A stretch of 39,538 bases of DNA from DATLFS01 sp035540935 (GCA_035540935.1 DATLFS010000127.1:1-39538), one strand, 5' to 3'; counted from the first letter of the stretch, positions 16,045 through 25,043 are shown. Program-made: numbers and translations. The notes: a model not told the origin generated them from the sequence alone.

Positions 16045-16773
16045 ATGACGGCGACGCTGGCGGCGGCGTGGCTCGGCCTGGTGGAGTATCCGCACGCGTG
16101 GGACCTCCAGCGGAGGATCTTCGGCGAGCGCGCCGATGGGTCCCGCGGTGATTGCCTGATCCTGCTGGAGCACCCGCACACCTACACGCTCGGCAAGCGC
16201 GCCGTGACCGACGACGTCCTCTACGACGCGGCGGAGCGGGCCGAACGCGGCATCTCCCTGTACAACGTCGATCGCGGGGGGCGCGCCACGTATCACGGTC
16301 CCGGACAGCTCGTCGGCTACCCGATCATGCACCTCGGTGACGAGGGGCGGTACGACGTCATCGCTTACCTGCGCGCGCTGGAGGAGGCCCTGATCCTGAC
16401 GCTCGGCGACCTCGGCGTGGTGAGCGGCCGCGATGAGGAGCACACGGGCGTCTGGGTCGGGCCTAACAAGATCGGCGCGATCGGTGTGAAGATCAGCCGC
16501 GGTGTGACCATGCACGGCTTCGCTTTGAACATCACTACGAACCTCGACATGTTCGGCGGCATCGTGCCGTGCGGCATCCAGGGTCGCGGGGTCACCTCGG
16601 TCGAGCGGGAGACCGGCGAAAGGCACCCTCTGCGCGAAGTCGCTACGATTGCCGCGCACCACGTGGGGGCGGTCTTCGGCCGTTCGCTCGAGTGGGCTGA
16701 TCCGGACGATCTTTTCGGTACCGCGAGGGGGCAGTCGGCCGCGTCGCCGGAGCCCGTGCGCGTTCACGGCTAG
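16045..16773 (+). CDS. lipB: Octanoyl-ACP:protein octanoyltransferase
   Basis: LipB moves octanoyl from ACP to the lipoyl domain Lys of E2 proteins, the first step of lipoylation. It is 242 aa. Motifs are DRGGRATYHGPGQLVGYPI (77-94), NKIGAIGVKI with K142, and PCGIQGRGVTS with the acyl-cysteine C176. The extra C-terminal 30 or so residues after the conserved core are low in complexity. The start at 16045 is 4 bp after the E2 stop with no ribosome site, so translational coupling to E2 is likely. It lies between E2 and E1, so the E2 above is the evident substrate. Confidence 0.95.
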   Translation: MTATLAAAWLGLVEYPHAWDLQRRIFGERADGSRGDCLILLEHPHTYTLGKRAVTDDVLYDAAERAERGISLYNVDRGGRATYHGPGQLVGYPIMHLGDEGRYDVIAYLRALEEALILTLGDLGVVSGRDEEHTGVWVGPNKIGAIGVKISRGVTMHGFALNITTNLDMFGGIVPCGIQGRGVTSVERETGERHPLREVATIAAHHVGAVFGRSLEWADPDDLFGTARGQSAASPEPVRVHG

Positions 16774-16802
16774 GCACAACGCACTCTTCGAGGAGGAGAG
16801 GG

Positions 16803-17810
16803 ATGGCGAAGGGCAAGGACCGGCACACTGAGCTGGGCCTCAAAGAAGAAGACCTCATCGAGATGTATCGCTACATGCTGACGGCGCGCTTCTGCGACGA
16901 ACGGCAGTGGGGTCTCAACCGGATGGGCAAGGCGCCTTTCGTGGTCCCGGTGTCGGGCCACGAGGCGGCGCAGGTCGGATCGGCATGGGCGTTCGAGAGA
17001 GGCAAAGACGTCTTCTGCCCTTACTACCGAGACCTCGCTCTGGTCCTCGTCGCCGGCTTCACGCCGAAGGACGTCTTCCTCGGCCTCTTCGGCAAAGCCG
17101 ACGACCCTTCCTCGGGCGGACGGCAGATGCCGGCGCACTGGGGCAGCAGCCGCCACAACATCGTCACCGGGTCGTCTCCGATCGCGACGCAGGTGCTGCA
17201 CGCCGCCGGCGTCGCTCTCGCCAAGAAGCTGAAGAAGGAGGATGCCGTCGTCGGAACGTGGTTCGGCGAGGGCGGGACCTCCGAGGGCGACTGGCACGGC
17301 GCCATGAACATGGCCGGGATCCACAAGCTGCCTCTCGTGTTCGTCTGCGAGAACAACCAGTACGCGATCTCGGTGCACGAGTCGAAGCAGGTGGCAGGCC
17401 GCGTGTTCGAGCGCGCGAAGGGCTACGGGATGCCGGGCTACGAGGGGGACGGGAACGACGTCCTCGAGTCGTACCGCTTGACGAAAGACGCCGTCGACCG
17501 GGCGCGTGCCGGCGAGGGACCGACGCTTCTCGAGCTGCGGACGTACCGCTTCTACTCGCACACCTCCGACGACGACGACCGCACCTACCGCACCAAGGAG
17601 GAGGTCGAGGAGGCGAAGCGACGGGATCCGATCCCCGCGTTCGAGACCTATCTCAAGACGGTCGACGTGCTCGATGACGACAAGATCGCTCAGATGCGCG
17701 AAGAGACGAAGACGCTCGTGTCCGAGGGTGCGAAGGAGGCGGAGGAGGCCGACTGGCCGGATCCGTCGACCGCGACCCGCCACGTCTATGCCGACCTGGA
17801 GGTGGAGTGA
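16803..17810 (+). CDS. 2-oxoacid dehydrogenase E1, alpha subunit
   Basis: ThDP-dependent E1-alpha, 335 aa, which decarboxylates a 2-oxoacid. Motifs are PVSGHEAAQVGSAWAFERG, FCPYYRDLALVLVAGFTPKD and GGRQMPAHWGS, typical of branched-chain-type E1-alpha, and the ThDP/Mg motif GEGGTSEGDWHGA (155-167) to ENNQYAIS (183-190). It works with the beta subunit that follows (overlap of 1 nt, TGATG) as an alpha2beta2 tetramer. A GAGGAGAGGG ribosome site ends 2-3 nt before the ATG. By sequence style it is BkdA-like, but pyruvate-using members of this group exist, so substrate is left open. Confidence 0.92.
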   Translation: MAKGKDRHTELGLKEEDLIEMYRYMLTARFCDERQWGLNRMGKAPFVVPVSGHEAAQVGSAWAFERGKDVFCPYYRDLALVLVAGFTPKDVFLGLFGKADDPSSGGRQMPAHWGSSRHNIVTGSSPIATQVLHAAGVALAKKLKKEDAVVGTWFGEGGTSEGDWHGAMNMAGIHKLPLVFVCENNQYAISVHESKQVAGRVFERAKGYGMPGYEGDGNDVLESYRLTKDAVDRARAGEGPTLLELRTYRFYSHTSDDDDRTYRTKEEVEEAKRRDPIPAFETYLKTVDVLDDDKIAQMREETKTLVSEGAKEAEEADWPDPSTATRHVYADLEVE

Positions 17811-18811
17811 TGGCCGGCAACGGTGCGGCTCCCGAGAAGAACGTCGTCCAGACGATCCACGACACGCTCTTCGAGGAGATGAAGCGCGACGACCGCGTCG
17901 TCGTCCTAGGTGAGGACGTAGGCGCCCGCGGCGGCGTCTTCCGCGTCACGCACGGGTTCCTGAAGGAGTTCGGCGAGGACAGGGTCATCGACACGCCTCT
18001 CGACGAATGCCTGATCGCGGGCGTTGCGATCGGCCTCGCGGTGGACGGCCTGCGTCCGGTCGCGGAGTTCCAGTTCGCGGACTTCATCTTCCCGGGCTTC
18101 AATCAGATCGTTCAGGAGGCGGCGCGTTTCCGCTATCGCTCCAACGGCGACTTCGGTCTCCCCCTGGTGATGCGAGCCCCCTACGGCGGCGGTGTCCACG
18201 GCGCGCTGTACCACTCGCAGTCGATCGAGGCTTTCTTCGCGCACGTCCCCGGCTTGAAGGTCGTGGCGCCGTCGACGCCGCACGACGCCAAGGGCATGCT
18301 GCTCCAGGCGATGGACGACCCCGATCCCGTCCTCTACCTCGAGCACAAGAAGACCTACCGGTTGATCAAGGGTGAGGTGCCGGAGGAGCGCTACACGATC
18401 CCGTTCGGCAAGGCGGACATCAAGCGCGAGGGGAACGACGTGACGTGCGTCGCCTACGGCTTGATGCTGCACCACTGCCTCGAGGCGGCGTCGCGTCTCG
18501 CCGGTGACGGGATCGAGGTCGAGGTGATCGACCTGCGGTCGCTGTACCCGCTCGACATGGACACGGTGCTCGAGTCGGTCGGCAAGACGAGCAAGGTCAT
18601 GATCGTCTACGAGGACAACAAGTTCCTCGGCCTCGGCGCCGAGGTCGCGGCACAGGTGGCGGAGAAAGCGATGTTCGATCTCGACGGCCCCATCGTCCGC
18701 ATCGGCGGTCCGCACGTGCCGGCGATGCCTTACTCGCCGTCGCTCGAGCGCTGGTTCCTGCCCGACGTCGACCGCATCGAGCAGGAGATGCGGAAACTCG
18801 CCGAGTTCTAG
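17810..18811 (+). CDS. 2-oxoacid dehydrogenase E1, beta subunit
   Basis: E1-beta, 333 aa. Seen: VLGEDVGARGGVFRVTHGF, DTPLDECLIAGVAIGLAVDG, AEFQFADFIFPGFNQIVQEA, PYGGGVHGALYHSQS and the C-terminal transketolase domain with IDLRSLYPLDMDTV and YEDNKFLGLGAEVAA. The beta subunit completes the ThDP site and binds E2. The ATG at 17810 overlaps the alpha stop. A GTG 3 nt upstream is in frame but less likely. It is followed after 45 bp by lipA with its own promoter. Confidence 0.93.
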   Translation: MAGNGAAPEKNVVQTIHDTLFEEMKRDDRVVVLGEDVGARGGVFRVTHGFLKEFGEDRVIDTPLDECLIAGVAIGLAVDGLRPVAEFQFADFIFPGFNQIVQEAARFRYRSNGDFGLPLVMRAPYGGGVHGALYHSQSIEAFFAHVPGLKVVAPSTPHDAKGMLLQAMDDPDPVLYLEHKKTYRLIKGEVPEERYTIPFGKADIKREGNDVTCVAYGLMLHHCLEAASRLAGDGIEVEVIDLRSLYPLDMDTVLESVGKTSKVMIVYEDNKFLGLGAEVAAQVAEKAMFDLDGPIVRIGGPHVPAMPYSPSLERWFLPDVDRIEQEMRKLAEF

Positions 18812-18843
18812 GCTGCGGATCGCGTTCGGCGCGACGAGGCGGT

Positions 18844-18849
18844 TACGCT
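18844..18849 (+). promoter_or_regulatory. -10 element of lipA, leaderless geometry
   Basis: TACGCT with a 7-nt spacer to the ATG at 18857. A GGAG directly abuts the ATG, too close to serve as a ribosome site. Confidence 0.5.
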
Positions 18850-18856
18850 TTCGGAG

Positions 18857-19861
18857 ATGACTCAGCCCCTCATCCCGACGATCAAGACGCGCCGTGAGAT
18901 CGACCGCGATCTCAGGCGAGGGGTGCGCATCGGCGAGGCTCCCGGTCCCGGCGCGCCTAAGCCGCGCCGCCGCCCCGATTGGCTGAAGGTCAGGGTGCAG
19001 CGGGGCGAGAACTTCACGGAGCTCATGGAGATCATGCGTGAGCGCGGTCTCCACACCGTGTGCGAGGAGGCCGCCTGCCCCAACATCTACGAGTGCTGGG
19101 AGGCGCGGGAAGCAACGTTCCTTCTCGGCGGAGACCTCTGCACCCGCCGCTGCGCCTTCTGCGACATCAAGACGGCGCGCCCGGAGCCGCTGGATCCCGA
19201 GGAGCCCGCCAAGATCGCCGAGGCCGTCCGGCTGATGGGCCTGCGCTTCGCGGTGATAACCGGCGTGGCGCGTGACGACCTGGACGATGCCGCATCCGCG
19301 CACTGGGCGGAGACCGTGCGCGCCGTGCGCGACGCGATGCCTGAGTGTGGGATCGAGGTGCTCATCCCCGACTTCAAGGGCCGCAAGGAGGAGCCGCTGA
19401 CGTCGCTGGCGCGGGTCATCGAAGCGCGCCCGGACGTGCTCGCGCACAACCTCGAGACCGTTCGTCGCCTGCACCCGCGGATCCGGCCCGGCTTCGGCTA
19501 CGAGGCGACCCTCGATCTCTTGAGCGGGGCGAAGGAGCTGCGAGCGGACCAGGTCACGAAGTCCAATCTCATCGTCGGGATGGGCGAGCGCGAGGAAGAG
19601 GTGTACGAGGCGATGCGCGACCTGCGGGACGCGCGGGTAGACGTGCTGACGATCGGCCAGTACCTGCAGCCGACCGTCTCGTGGCACCTTCCCGTCGATC
19701 GCTGGGTCCACCCGGACGAGTTCGCGCGCTACAAGACCTTCGGCGAAGACGAGCTCGGTTTCGCGTGGGTCGAGTCGGGCCCGCTCGTCCGCTCCAGTTA
19801 TCACGCGGGCAAGCAGTACCGCAGCGCGGCGGAGCGCCTCGCCGCAGAGGCGCGCGCCTGA
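18857..19861 (+). CDS. lipA: Lipoyl synthase
   Basis: Radical-SAM enzyme, 334 aa, that inserts two sulfurs into octanoyl-E2 to make lipoyl groups. The auxiliary [4Fe-4S] cluster ligands are C69, C74 and C80 (CEEAACPNIYECW). The SAM cluster is C95-x3-C99-x2-C102 (CTRRCAFCDI). The C-terminal RSSYHA (about 312-317) supplies the Ser ligand of the auxiliary cluster. The N-terminal 50 residues are a normal LipA extension. With lipB it completes lipoylation of the neighbouring E2. The next gene starts 9 bp after the stop, so lipA may be cotranscribed with the lipoprotein and ABC genes. Confidence 0.96.
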   Translation: MTQPLIPTIKTRREIDRDLRRGVRIGEAPGPGAPKPRRRPDWLKVRVQRGENFTELMEIMRERGLHTVCEEAACPNIYECWEAREATFLLGGDLCTRRCAFCDIKTARPEPLDPEEPAKIAEAVRLMGLRFAVITGVARDDLDDAASAHWAETVRAVRDAMPECGIEVLIPDFKGRKEEPLTSLARVIEARPDVLAHNLETVRRLHPRIRPGFGYEATLDLLSGAKELRADQVTKSNLIVGMGEREEEVYEAMRDLRDARVDVLTIGQYLQPTVSWHLPVDRWVHPDEFARYKTFGEDELGFAWVESGPLVRSSYHAGKQYRSAAERLAAEARA

Positions 19862-19870
19862 ACCTCGCTC

Positions 19871-20281
19871 GTGCGGCGGGCGGGTGCGGTGGCACTGGCG
19901 GCGGCTCTCACCGGTTGCGCCTCGGGTGATCCGCCCGCGGCGCGCCCGACGCCGTGCGTTACGCCGTCCGCGGTGACGGATACGTCGGCGCTCCCCGACG
20001 ACCTCCCCCTCGAGGAGTACGGCGCGGTGGTCGCGATCGAGGTGGAGGACCGGTCGGTCGGCGCCACCGCCGTCAGCGAGACGCAGATCGTCGAGCTCTA
20101 CCCGCCTCTGGCGCGCGCCGTCCTCGATGCCGGCTACGACATCGTGGCGTCGGAGAATGACGGCATCGACGCCGAGATCTTCTTCACCAAGGGGCGACGC
20201 ACCGGCGCCTATCGCCTGCTGCGCGGACCCTGCGCCGGCCAGGTGACCATCAGGTTGCTCCACGACCGAGGTGCATCTTGA
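19871..20281 (+). CDS. Small lipoprotein, paralogue of the one at 25040-25450
   Basis: A 136-aa predicted lipoprotein of no recognised family. A short signal peptide ends in lipobox LTGC (Cys16). The mature part has C29 and C121 and a C-terminal segment with DAGYDIV, ENDGIDAEIFFTKGR and GPCAG. It aligns without gaps from about residue 80 to 122 with the other 136-aa lipoprotein (15 of 43 identical), which closes the same gene cluster. The GTG start is 9 bp after lipA, and its stop overlaps the permease ATG by 1 nt. It is likely outside the membrane and may act with the ABC importer; the role is unknown. Confidence 0.8.
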   Translation: MRRAGAVALAAALTGCASGDPPAARPTPCVTPSAVTDTSALPDDLPLEEYGAVVAIEVEDRSVGATAVSETQIVELYPPLARAVLDAGYDIVASENDGIDAEIFFTKGRRTGAYRLLRGPCAGQVTIRLLHDRGAS

Positions 20282-21084
20282 TGCGGAGCTTGCTGCGCGC
20301 CGCAGCGATCGTGGCCGTCTGCGCGTTGTTCCTGGGCCCGATCGTCGCGCTGGTGATGGGGTCGCTGCGCGCGCCGGGATTGCCTCCGCCCGACGGTCTC
20401 GAGTTGATGCCCGACCCGTGGACCCCGGAGAACTACCGGACCGTGTTCCTCTTCCTCCCGCTGTGGCCGTACATAGCCAACTCTCTGCTCGTCGTCGCGA
20501 TCGCGGTGCCGGTGACGGTGGTCGTGGCCTCCTGGGCTGCGTTTGCCGTGGTCACGGCATCGCCGCGGGTACGGCGCGCGGTGGTGGTCGCTTCCGCCGT
20601 AGCGCTCATGGTGCCCCTCTCTGCCCTCTGGGTCCCGCGGTTCGCGCTGTATCGGACCGCCGGTGTGACCGACACGCTGGTGCCGCTCGTCGCGCCCGCT
20701 CTGATGGCGACGACGCCCTTCTACGTCCTCTTGTTCGCGCTCGTCTACCGGCGCATCCCGCGCAGTCTCTTCGATGCTGCCGTGCTCGAGCGGCTTTCGC
20801 CTTTCCAGTTATGGCGACGCGTGGCATTCCCTCTCGGGCGGCCGGCAACGTTCGCCGTCGCGCTGCTCGCCTTCATCTTCCACTGGTCGAACTTCCTCGA
20901 CCCGCTCCTCTATCTCCCGACATCCGGCACCGCGACGCTCCCGCTTGCTCTTCGCGAACTGCAGACGCTCGAGCCGACGAACCACCCGATATTGCTTGCG
21001 GCGAGCGTCATCGCGACGGCTCCCGCGATCGTCGCGTTCTTCGTTGCACAGCGCGCGTTCTTCACGAGGACGTTGGATGTTTGA
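20281..21084 (+). CDS. Carbohydrate-type ABC permease (MalG-like)
   Basis: A 267-aa inner-membrane permease of the carbohydrate-uptake (CUT1) type with about six membrane segments. The cytoplasmic EAA-like loop is near 165-185 (DAAVLERLSPFQLWRRVAFPL), where the ATPase docks. The N-terminal TM is followed by PDPWTPENYRTVF, typical of MalG-type subunits. The ATG at 20281 overlaps the lipoprotein stop, and its end overlaps the binding-protein start by 8 nt. It pairs with the MalF-like permease at 23358. The substrate is not predictable. Confidence 0.9.
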   Translation: MRSLLRAAAIVAVCALFLGPIVALVMGSLRAPGLPPPDGLELMPDPWTPENYRTVFLFLPLWPYIANSLLVVAIAVPVTVVVASWAAFAVVTASPRVRRAVVVASAVALMVPLSALWVPRFALYRTAGVTDTLVPLVAPALMATTPFYVLLFALVYRRIPRSLFDAAVLERLSPFQLWRRVAFPLGRPATFAVALLAFIFHWSNFLDPLLYLPTSGTATLPLALRELQTLEPTNHPILLAASVIATAPAIVAFFVAQRAFFTRTLDV

Positions 21085-22357
21085 GTTGAGGCGCGTGGTC
21101 GCGGTATTGCTGATGCTGATCCCGTTCGCGTCCTGCTCGACCGATCGGGATGCGGGTGAGGGGGCGCGCGCCGGCGAGGCGCTGGTCGTGCAGGTGTCGG
21201 GCGAGACCGAAGAGGTGGCGGTTTACCGTGCCGCGGCGCGCGCGTTCGAGGAGGACAATCCGGACATCGACGTTCGTCTGGTCGGCGTTGCGAGCAAGGA
21301 CGATCATCTGTCGCGTCTCGTCACCGCCTTCTCGGGAGGGACACCGCCGGACGTGTTCCTCGTGAACTTCAGGGAGTACGCGCAGTTCGTCACGCGCGGG
21401 GCGATCGAACCGATCGAAGGTCATCTCGCCGACGCCGGGATCGACCGGGCGGAGTACTTCGCGCCTCCACTCGAGGCCTTCACCTACGACGGGGCACTCC
21501 AGTGCATGCCGCAGAACATCTCCTCGCTGGTCGTCTACTACAACAAGACGCTGTTCCAGAGAGTGCGGCTCGACGAGCCGGACGGATCGTGGGATTGGGT
21601 CGGCTTCCGTGAGACCGCGCGCGCTCTCACCGGTGACGGCGTGCACGGCCTCGGCATCGAGCCCAGCATCATCCGTCTCGCGCCGTTCGTATGGGCGAAC
21701 GGGGGAGACATCGTCGACGATCCGCAAGCGCCGGAACGATTCACTCTCTCCGAGCCGAGGGCGCGGGCCGCGCTCGAGTACGTGGTCGCGCTGGTCCACG
21801 ACGGCCTCGTGCCGTCCGCCGACGAGGTCGCGGCGCAGGACCTCGAGACGCGCTTCGCGAGCGGGAAGCTCGGCATGTATCTCTCGTCGCGGCGGGATAC
21901 GCCCGTCTTCCGCGAGATCACCTCGCTCGACTGGGACGTGGCGCCGCTACCGAGCGCGCCCGACGGCGGGCGCGCGGGCATCCTGCACTCCGATGCCTAC
22001 TGCATCGCCGCGGGGACGGAGCACCTCGATGCGGCGATCCGGTTCGTCGGTTTCATGACGGGGCGTCAGGGAGCGTCGATCACGGCTCTCGGGGGGCGGA
22101 CCGTCCCGTCGCTGAGGTCCGTCGCCCGGTCCGGCGCCTTCCTCGACCCGAGCCAGCCCCCGGCGCGCTCGGAGGTCTTCCTCGAATCGATCCCGATCAT
22201 CCGGCGGACGCCGGTCATGCCGACGTGGCCGGAGATAGAAGCGGTCGCGGAGCAGGTGCTGACGAGGGCGTTCTACGAAGACGGCTATTCCGTGGAGGAT
22301 GCGATCTCCGATCTCGACCGGCTGACGCGCCCTCTCTTCCGGGAGGGCCGGGGGTGA
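21077..22357 (+). CDS. ABC sugar-binding lipoprotein
   Basis: Family-1 extracellular solute-binding protein, 426 aa. The signal peptide ends in lipobox FASC (Cys20). Seen: FEEDNPDIDVRLVGVASKDD, FSGGTPPDVFLVNFREYAQF (hinge/ligand region), CMPQNISSLVVYYNKTLF and FASGKLGMYLSSRRD, all usual in CUT1 sugar-binding proteins. It captures an oligosaccharide or polyol outside the cell for the two permeases. The start overlaps the upstream permease gene and the stop overlaps the ATPase GTG. Confidence 0.92.
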   Translation: MFELRRVVAVLLMLIPFASCSTDRDAGEGARAGEALVVQVSGETEEVAVYRAAARAFEEDNPDIDVRLVGVASKDDHLSRLVTAFSGGTPPDVFLVNFREYAQFVTRGAIEPIEGHLADAGIDRAEYFAPPLEAFTYDGALQCMPQNISSLVVYYNKTLFQRVRLDEPDGSWDWVGFRETARALTGDGVHGLGIEPSIIRLAPFVWANGGDIVDDPQAPERFTLSEPRARAALEYVVALVHDGLVPSADEVAAQDLETRFASGKLGMYLSSRRDTPVFREITSLDWDVAPLPSAPDGGRAGILHSDAYCIAAGTEHLDAAIRFVGFMTGRQGASITALGGRTVPSLRSVARSGAFLDPSQPPARSEVFLESIPIIRRTPVMPTWPEIEAVAEQVLTRAFYEDGYSVEDAISDLDRLTRPLFREGRG

Positions 22358-23361
22358 GCGTCGTCGTCTCCGGCGCGCGCAAGTTCTTCCGAGCCCGACG
22401 CGACCAGGTCGTGGCTCTCGACGGCGTCGACCTCAGCGCGCCGGCGGGACGCTTGGTAGTCGTCGTGGGCCCGTCGGGATCCGGGAAGACCACTTTGCTG
22501 CGCGCGATCGCGGGCCTCGACCGGCTCGACGACGGCAGGATCGAGGTCGACGGCCGGGACGTGACCGCCGTCCCTCCGGGCGAGCGAGACGTGGCGATGG
22601 TCTTCCAGGAGTACGCCCTCTATCCGCACCTCAGCGTCTTCGAGAACATCGCGTTCGGGCTGCGCGCGCGGCGTGCCCCGGACGTGGACGAGCTGGTCGC
22701 CGAGGCCGCCGCCCACGTGGGCCTCGGCGGAACCCTGCGGCGCCGGCCGGACCAGCTCTCCGGCGGCGAGCGACAGCGCGTGGCCTTGGCCCGTGCCCTC
22801 GTGCGGAAGGCCGCGGTCTTCCTGATGGACGAACCTCTGTCGAACCTCGATGCGGAGCTGAGGACGCAGATGCGCGGCGAGATACGGATGCTTCACGAAG
22901 GCACGGGCGCGACGACGATCTACGTGACCCACGACCAGGTCGAGGCGATGGCGATGGCCGACCACGTCGTCGTCCTGCGCGCCGGGCGCGTCGAGCAGTC
23001 TGGTCCCCCCGAGGAGATCTACTCGGCTCCTCGCAACGTGTTCGTGGCGCGCTTCGCCGGCGCGGCTCCGATGAACATCATCTCCGCGGATCTGGTCGGC
23101 GCGCCGGACGGCGTCGCGAGCATAGGCGTGCGCGCCGAGAGAGCGGTGCTCGTGGAGCGCGACGGAGGCCGCTTCGCCGGGAAGGTCCGGCGCGTCGAGT
23201 TCGCCGGCGCCGACGCGTTCGTAGAGGTTGAGGTCGCGAGCGAATCCTTCCTCGTGCGCATCGATCCCTCCGACGTTCCGGGGGCGGGCGAGGAGGTCGG
23301 CGTTGCCTTCGCCGACCGAGACATCCATTCGTTCGATCGCTCGGGCGCGCGGCTGCCGTGA
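22354..23361 (+). CDS. ABC sugar importer ATPase (MalK-like)
   Basis: A 335-aa ATPase. Walker A is GPSGSGKTT (39-47), the Q-loop is MVFQEYALYPHLSVFENI, the signature is LSGGERQRVALARAL, Walker B is VFLMDEPLSNLD and the switch is YVTHDQVEAM. Residues about 235-335 form a shortened OB/TOBE-like regulatory domain, as in MalK/UgpC. The operon carries its own ATPase, unlike many actinobacterial sugar operons that depend on a shared MsiK. GTGA overlaps at both ends. Confidence 0.94.
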   Translation: MSVVVSGARKFFRARRDQVVALDGVDLSAPAGRLVVVVGPSGSGKTTLLRAIAGLDRLDDGRIEVDGRDVTAVPPGERDVAMVFQEYALYPHLSVFENIAFGLRARRAPDVDELVAEAAAHVGLGGTLRRRPDQLSGGERQRVALARALVRKAAVFLMDEPLSNLDAELRTQMRGEIRMLHEGTGATTIYVTHDQVEAMAMADHVVVLRAGRVEQSGPPEEIYSAPRNVFVARFAGAAPMNIISADLVGAPDGVASIGVRAERAVLVERDGGRFAGKVRRVEFAGADAFVEVEVASESFLVRIDPSDVPGAGEEVGVAFADRDIHSFDRSGARLP

Positions 23362-24209
23362 ACCGAACCGGTGCCTTCGCGTGGCCGTACGCCGCCGGAC
23401 TCATCGCGCTCGTGGCGCTCCCCTCACTTGCGACCGCGTTCCTCGCGTTCACCGAATACAGCGGTATCGAGGCGCCTCGCTTCACCGGTCTCGACAACCT
23501 GCGGCGGCTTGCGAGCGATGCCGATCTCCGCTACGCGCTGCTCAACTCCGCGTTCTACGTCGCCGTCGCCGTGCCGTTGAGGCTCGTGATCGCCACCGGC
23601 GTCGCTCTGCTCCTGCACCGGCGCGCGCGCGGCGTACCCGCGGCGCGCGCCGTCGCCTACCTGCCGAGCGTCGTCCCCGACGCCGCGTACGCGCTGCTCT
23701 GGCTGTGGATCCTCAACCCCCTCTACGGCCCGCTGCCCCTGCTACTCGACGCTCTCGGCACCGGTTCTCCGCGATGGCTCACGAGTGCCTGGGGGGCCCG
23801 CTCCGGAGTCGTCTTGATGGCGACCTTCCAGATCGGCGAAGCGTTCGTCATCGCCTTGGCGGCGCGGCGCGCCGTTCCGGACCGGCTCTACGAGGCGGCC
23901 GCCGTCGACGGGGCATCGCCGTTCTACGCTCTGCGGAGGATCACGCTTCCGCTCATGGCTCCCGTGCTCGCGCTGCTCGCGTTGCGGGACGTCGTCGTCT
24001 CGCTGCAGGCGAGCTTCGTCCCCGCCTTCCTCGTCACCGGGGGCGGCCCGAACTACGCCACCCGGTTCGTCCCGCTGTACATCTACGAGCAGGGCTTCGT
24101 CTACTTCAGGCTCGGCTACGCGGCCGCCATGTCGCTCCTGCTGTTCGTTCTGACGGCCGTGATCGTGTACGTGCAGTACCGGCTGGCTCGCCGGTGGCTC
24201 CGGCTCTGA
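23358..24209 (+). CDS. Carbohydrate-type ABC permease (MalF-like)
   Basis: A 283-aa permease with six hydrophobic segments. The EAA-like loop is YEAAAVDGASPFYALRRITLP (about 178-198), the canonical form of CUT1 permeases. FLVTGGGPNYATRFVPLYIYEQGF near the end is typical of MalF/UgpA-type subunits. GTG start overlapping the ATPase stop. It forms the channel with the MalG-like subunit encoded first in the cluster. Gene order (permease, binding protein, ATPase, permease) is unusual, since the two permease genes are normally adjacent. Confidence 0.92.
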   Translation: MNRTGAFAWPYAAGLIALVALPSLATAFLAFTEYSGIEAPRFTGLDNLRRLASDADLRYALLNSAFYVAVAVPLRLVIATGVALLLHRRARGVPAARAVAYLPSVVPDAAYALLWLWILNPLYGPLPLLLDALGTGSPRWLTSAWGARSGVVLMATFQIGEAFVIALAARRAVPDRLYEAAAVDGASPFYALRRITLPLMAPVLALLALRDVVVSLQASFVPAFLVTGGGPNYATRFVPLYIYEQGFVYFRLGYAAAMSLLLFVLTAVIVYVQYRLARRWLRL

Positions 24210-24230
24210 ACTGCGAACGGGAGGTATGAC

Positions 24231-25043
24231 ATGGACCTCGGAGGTGCCGTCGTCGTGGTGACGGGTGCTTCCCGCGGGCTCGGCGCGTTGATCGCGGAGC
24301 ACTTCGCCGCCCGCGGGACCGACCTCGTGCTGGCGGCTCGCTCGGCCGGCGGCCTGGAGGAAACCGCGGCCCGCGTCCGCGCGCTCGGCCGGCGCGCCGT
24401 CTGCGTCCCGACGGACGTCATGGATGCGGGTGAACGGCAGATGCTGGTCGAGCGCGCGGTCGACGAGATGGGGAAGATCGACGTGCTGGTGAACAACGCG
24501 GGCATCGAGCGTTACGAGAGGTTCGAGAGGGAGGACCCCGCGACGATCGATGCGATCGTGACGACGAACCTGATCGCGCCGCTCCAGCTCGCCCGCCTCG
24601 TCCTTCCGGGGATGATCGAGCGCCGGCGCGGTCACATCGTGAACATGGCATCGGCGGCCGGCAAGACGGCCGTTCCGTACAACTCGACCTACGGCGCGAC
24701 GAAGCACGCGCTCGTCGGGTTCTCGTGGTCGCTGCGCGAGGAGATGCGTCCTCACGGCATCGGCGTGTCGGTGGTCTGCCCCGGGTTCGTCACCGAGACC
24801 GGGATGGCCGCCTCATGGCTGGAGGGGCGCCGCGTGCCGAAGGTCGCCGGAGCGATCCCGCCGGGTCGTGTGGCGGAAGCCACGGTTCGGGTCGTCGAGA
24901 GGAATCGCGCCGAGGCGGTGGTGTCGGCCGGCCTCGGCAAGATCGCCGACGTCTCCATGGCGATCAGTCCGGACTTCTCCATGTCCGTCGCGCGGCGCGC
25001 CGGCCTCTACAAGCTGCTCCGCTCGGGCGCCGACCGGAAGTGA
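24231..25043 (+). CDS. Short-chain dehydrogenase/reductase
   Basis: A 270-aa classical SDR. The cofactor motif is TGASRGLG (11-18), then NNAG (88-91) and the catalytic Ser141, Tyr154 and Lys158 (NMASAAG, STYGATK). Arg36-37-type residues after the second strand (LAARSAGG) suggest NADP(H), as in many DltE-like members. It has the strongest ribosome site of the cluster (GGGAGG at 24219-24224). It lies in the ABC importer operon, so it may act on the imported compound or a derivative, but general lipid/ketone SDRs look alike. GTGA overlap with the lipoprotein that follows. Confidence 0.9.
   Translation: MDLGGAVVVVTGASRGLGALIAEHFAARGTDLVLAARSAGGLEETAARVRALGRRAVCVPTDVMDAGERQMLVERAVDEMGKIDVLVNNAGIERYERFEREDPATIDAIVTTNLIAPLQLARLVLPGMIERRRGHIVNMASAAGKTAVPYNSTYGATKHALVGFSWSLREEMRPHGIGVSVVCPGFVTETGMAASWLEGRRVPKVAGAIPPGRVAEATVRVVERNRAEAVVSAGLGKIADVSMAISPDFSMSVARRAGLYKLLRSGADRK

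Noticed and set aside
17906..20263. Long minus-strand open frame of about 785 codons
   Set aside because: Antisense to E1-beta, lipA and the lipoprotein; low-complexity charged sequence and no start signal.
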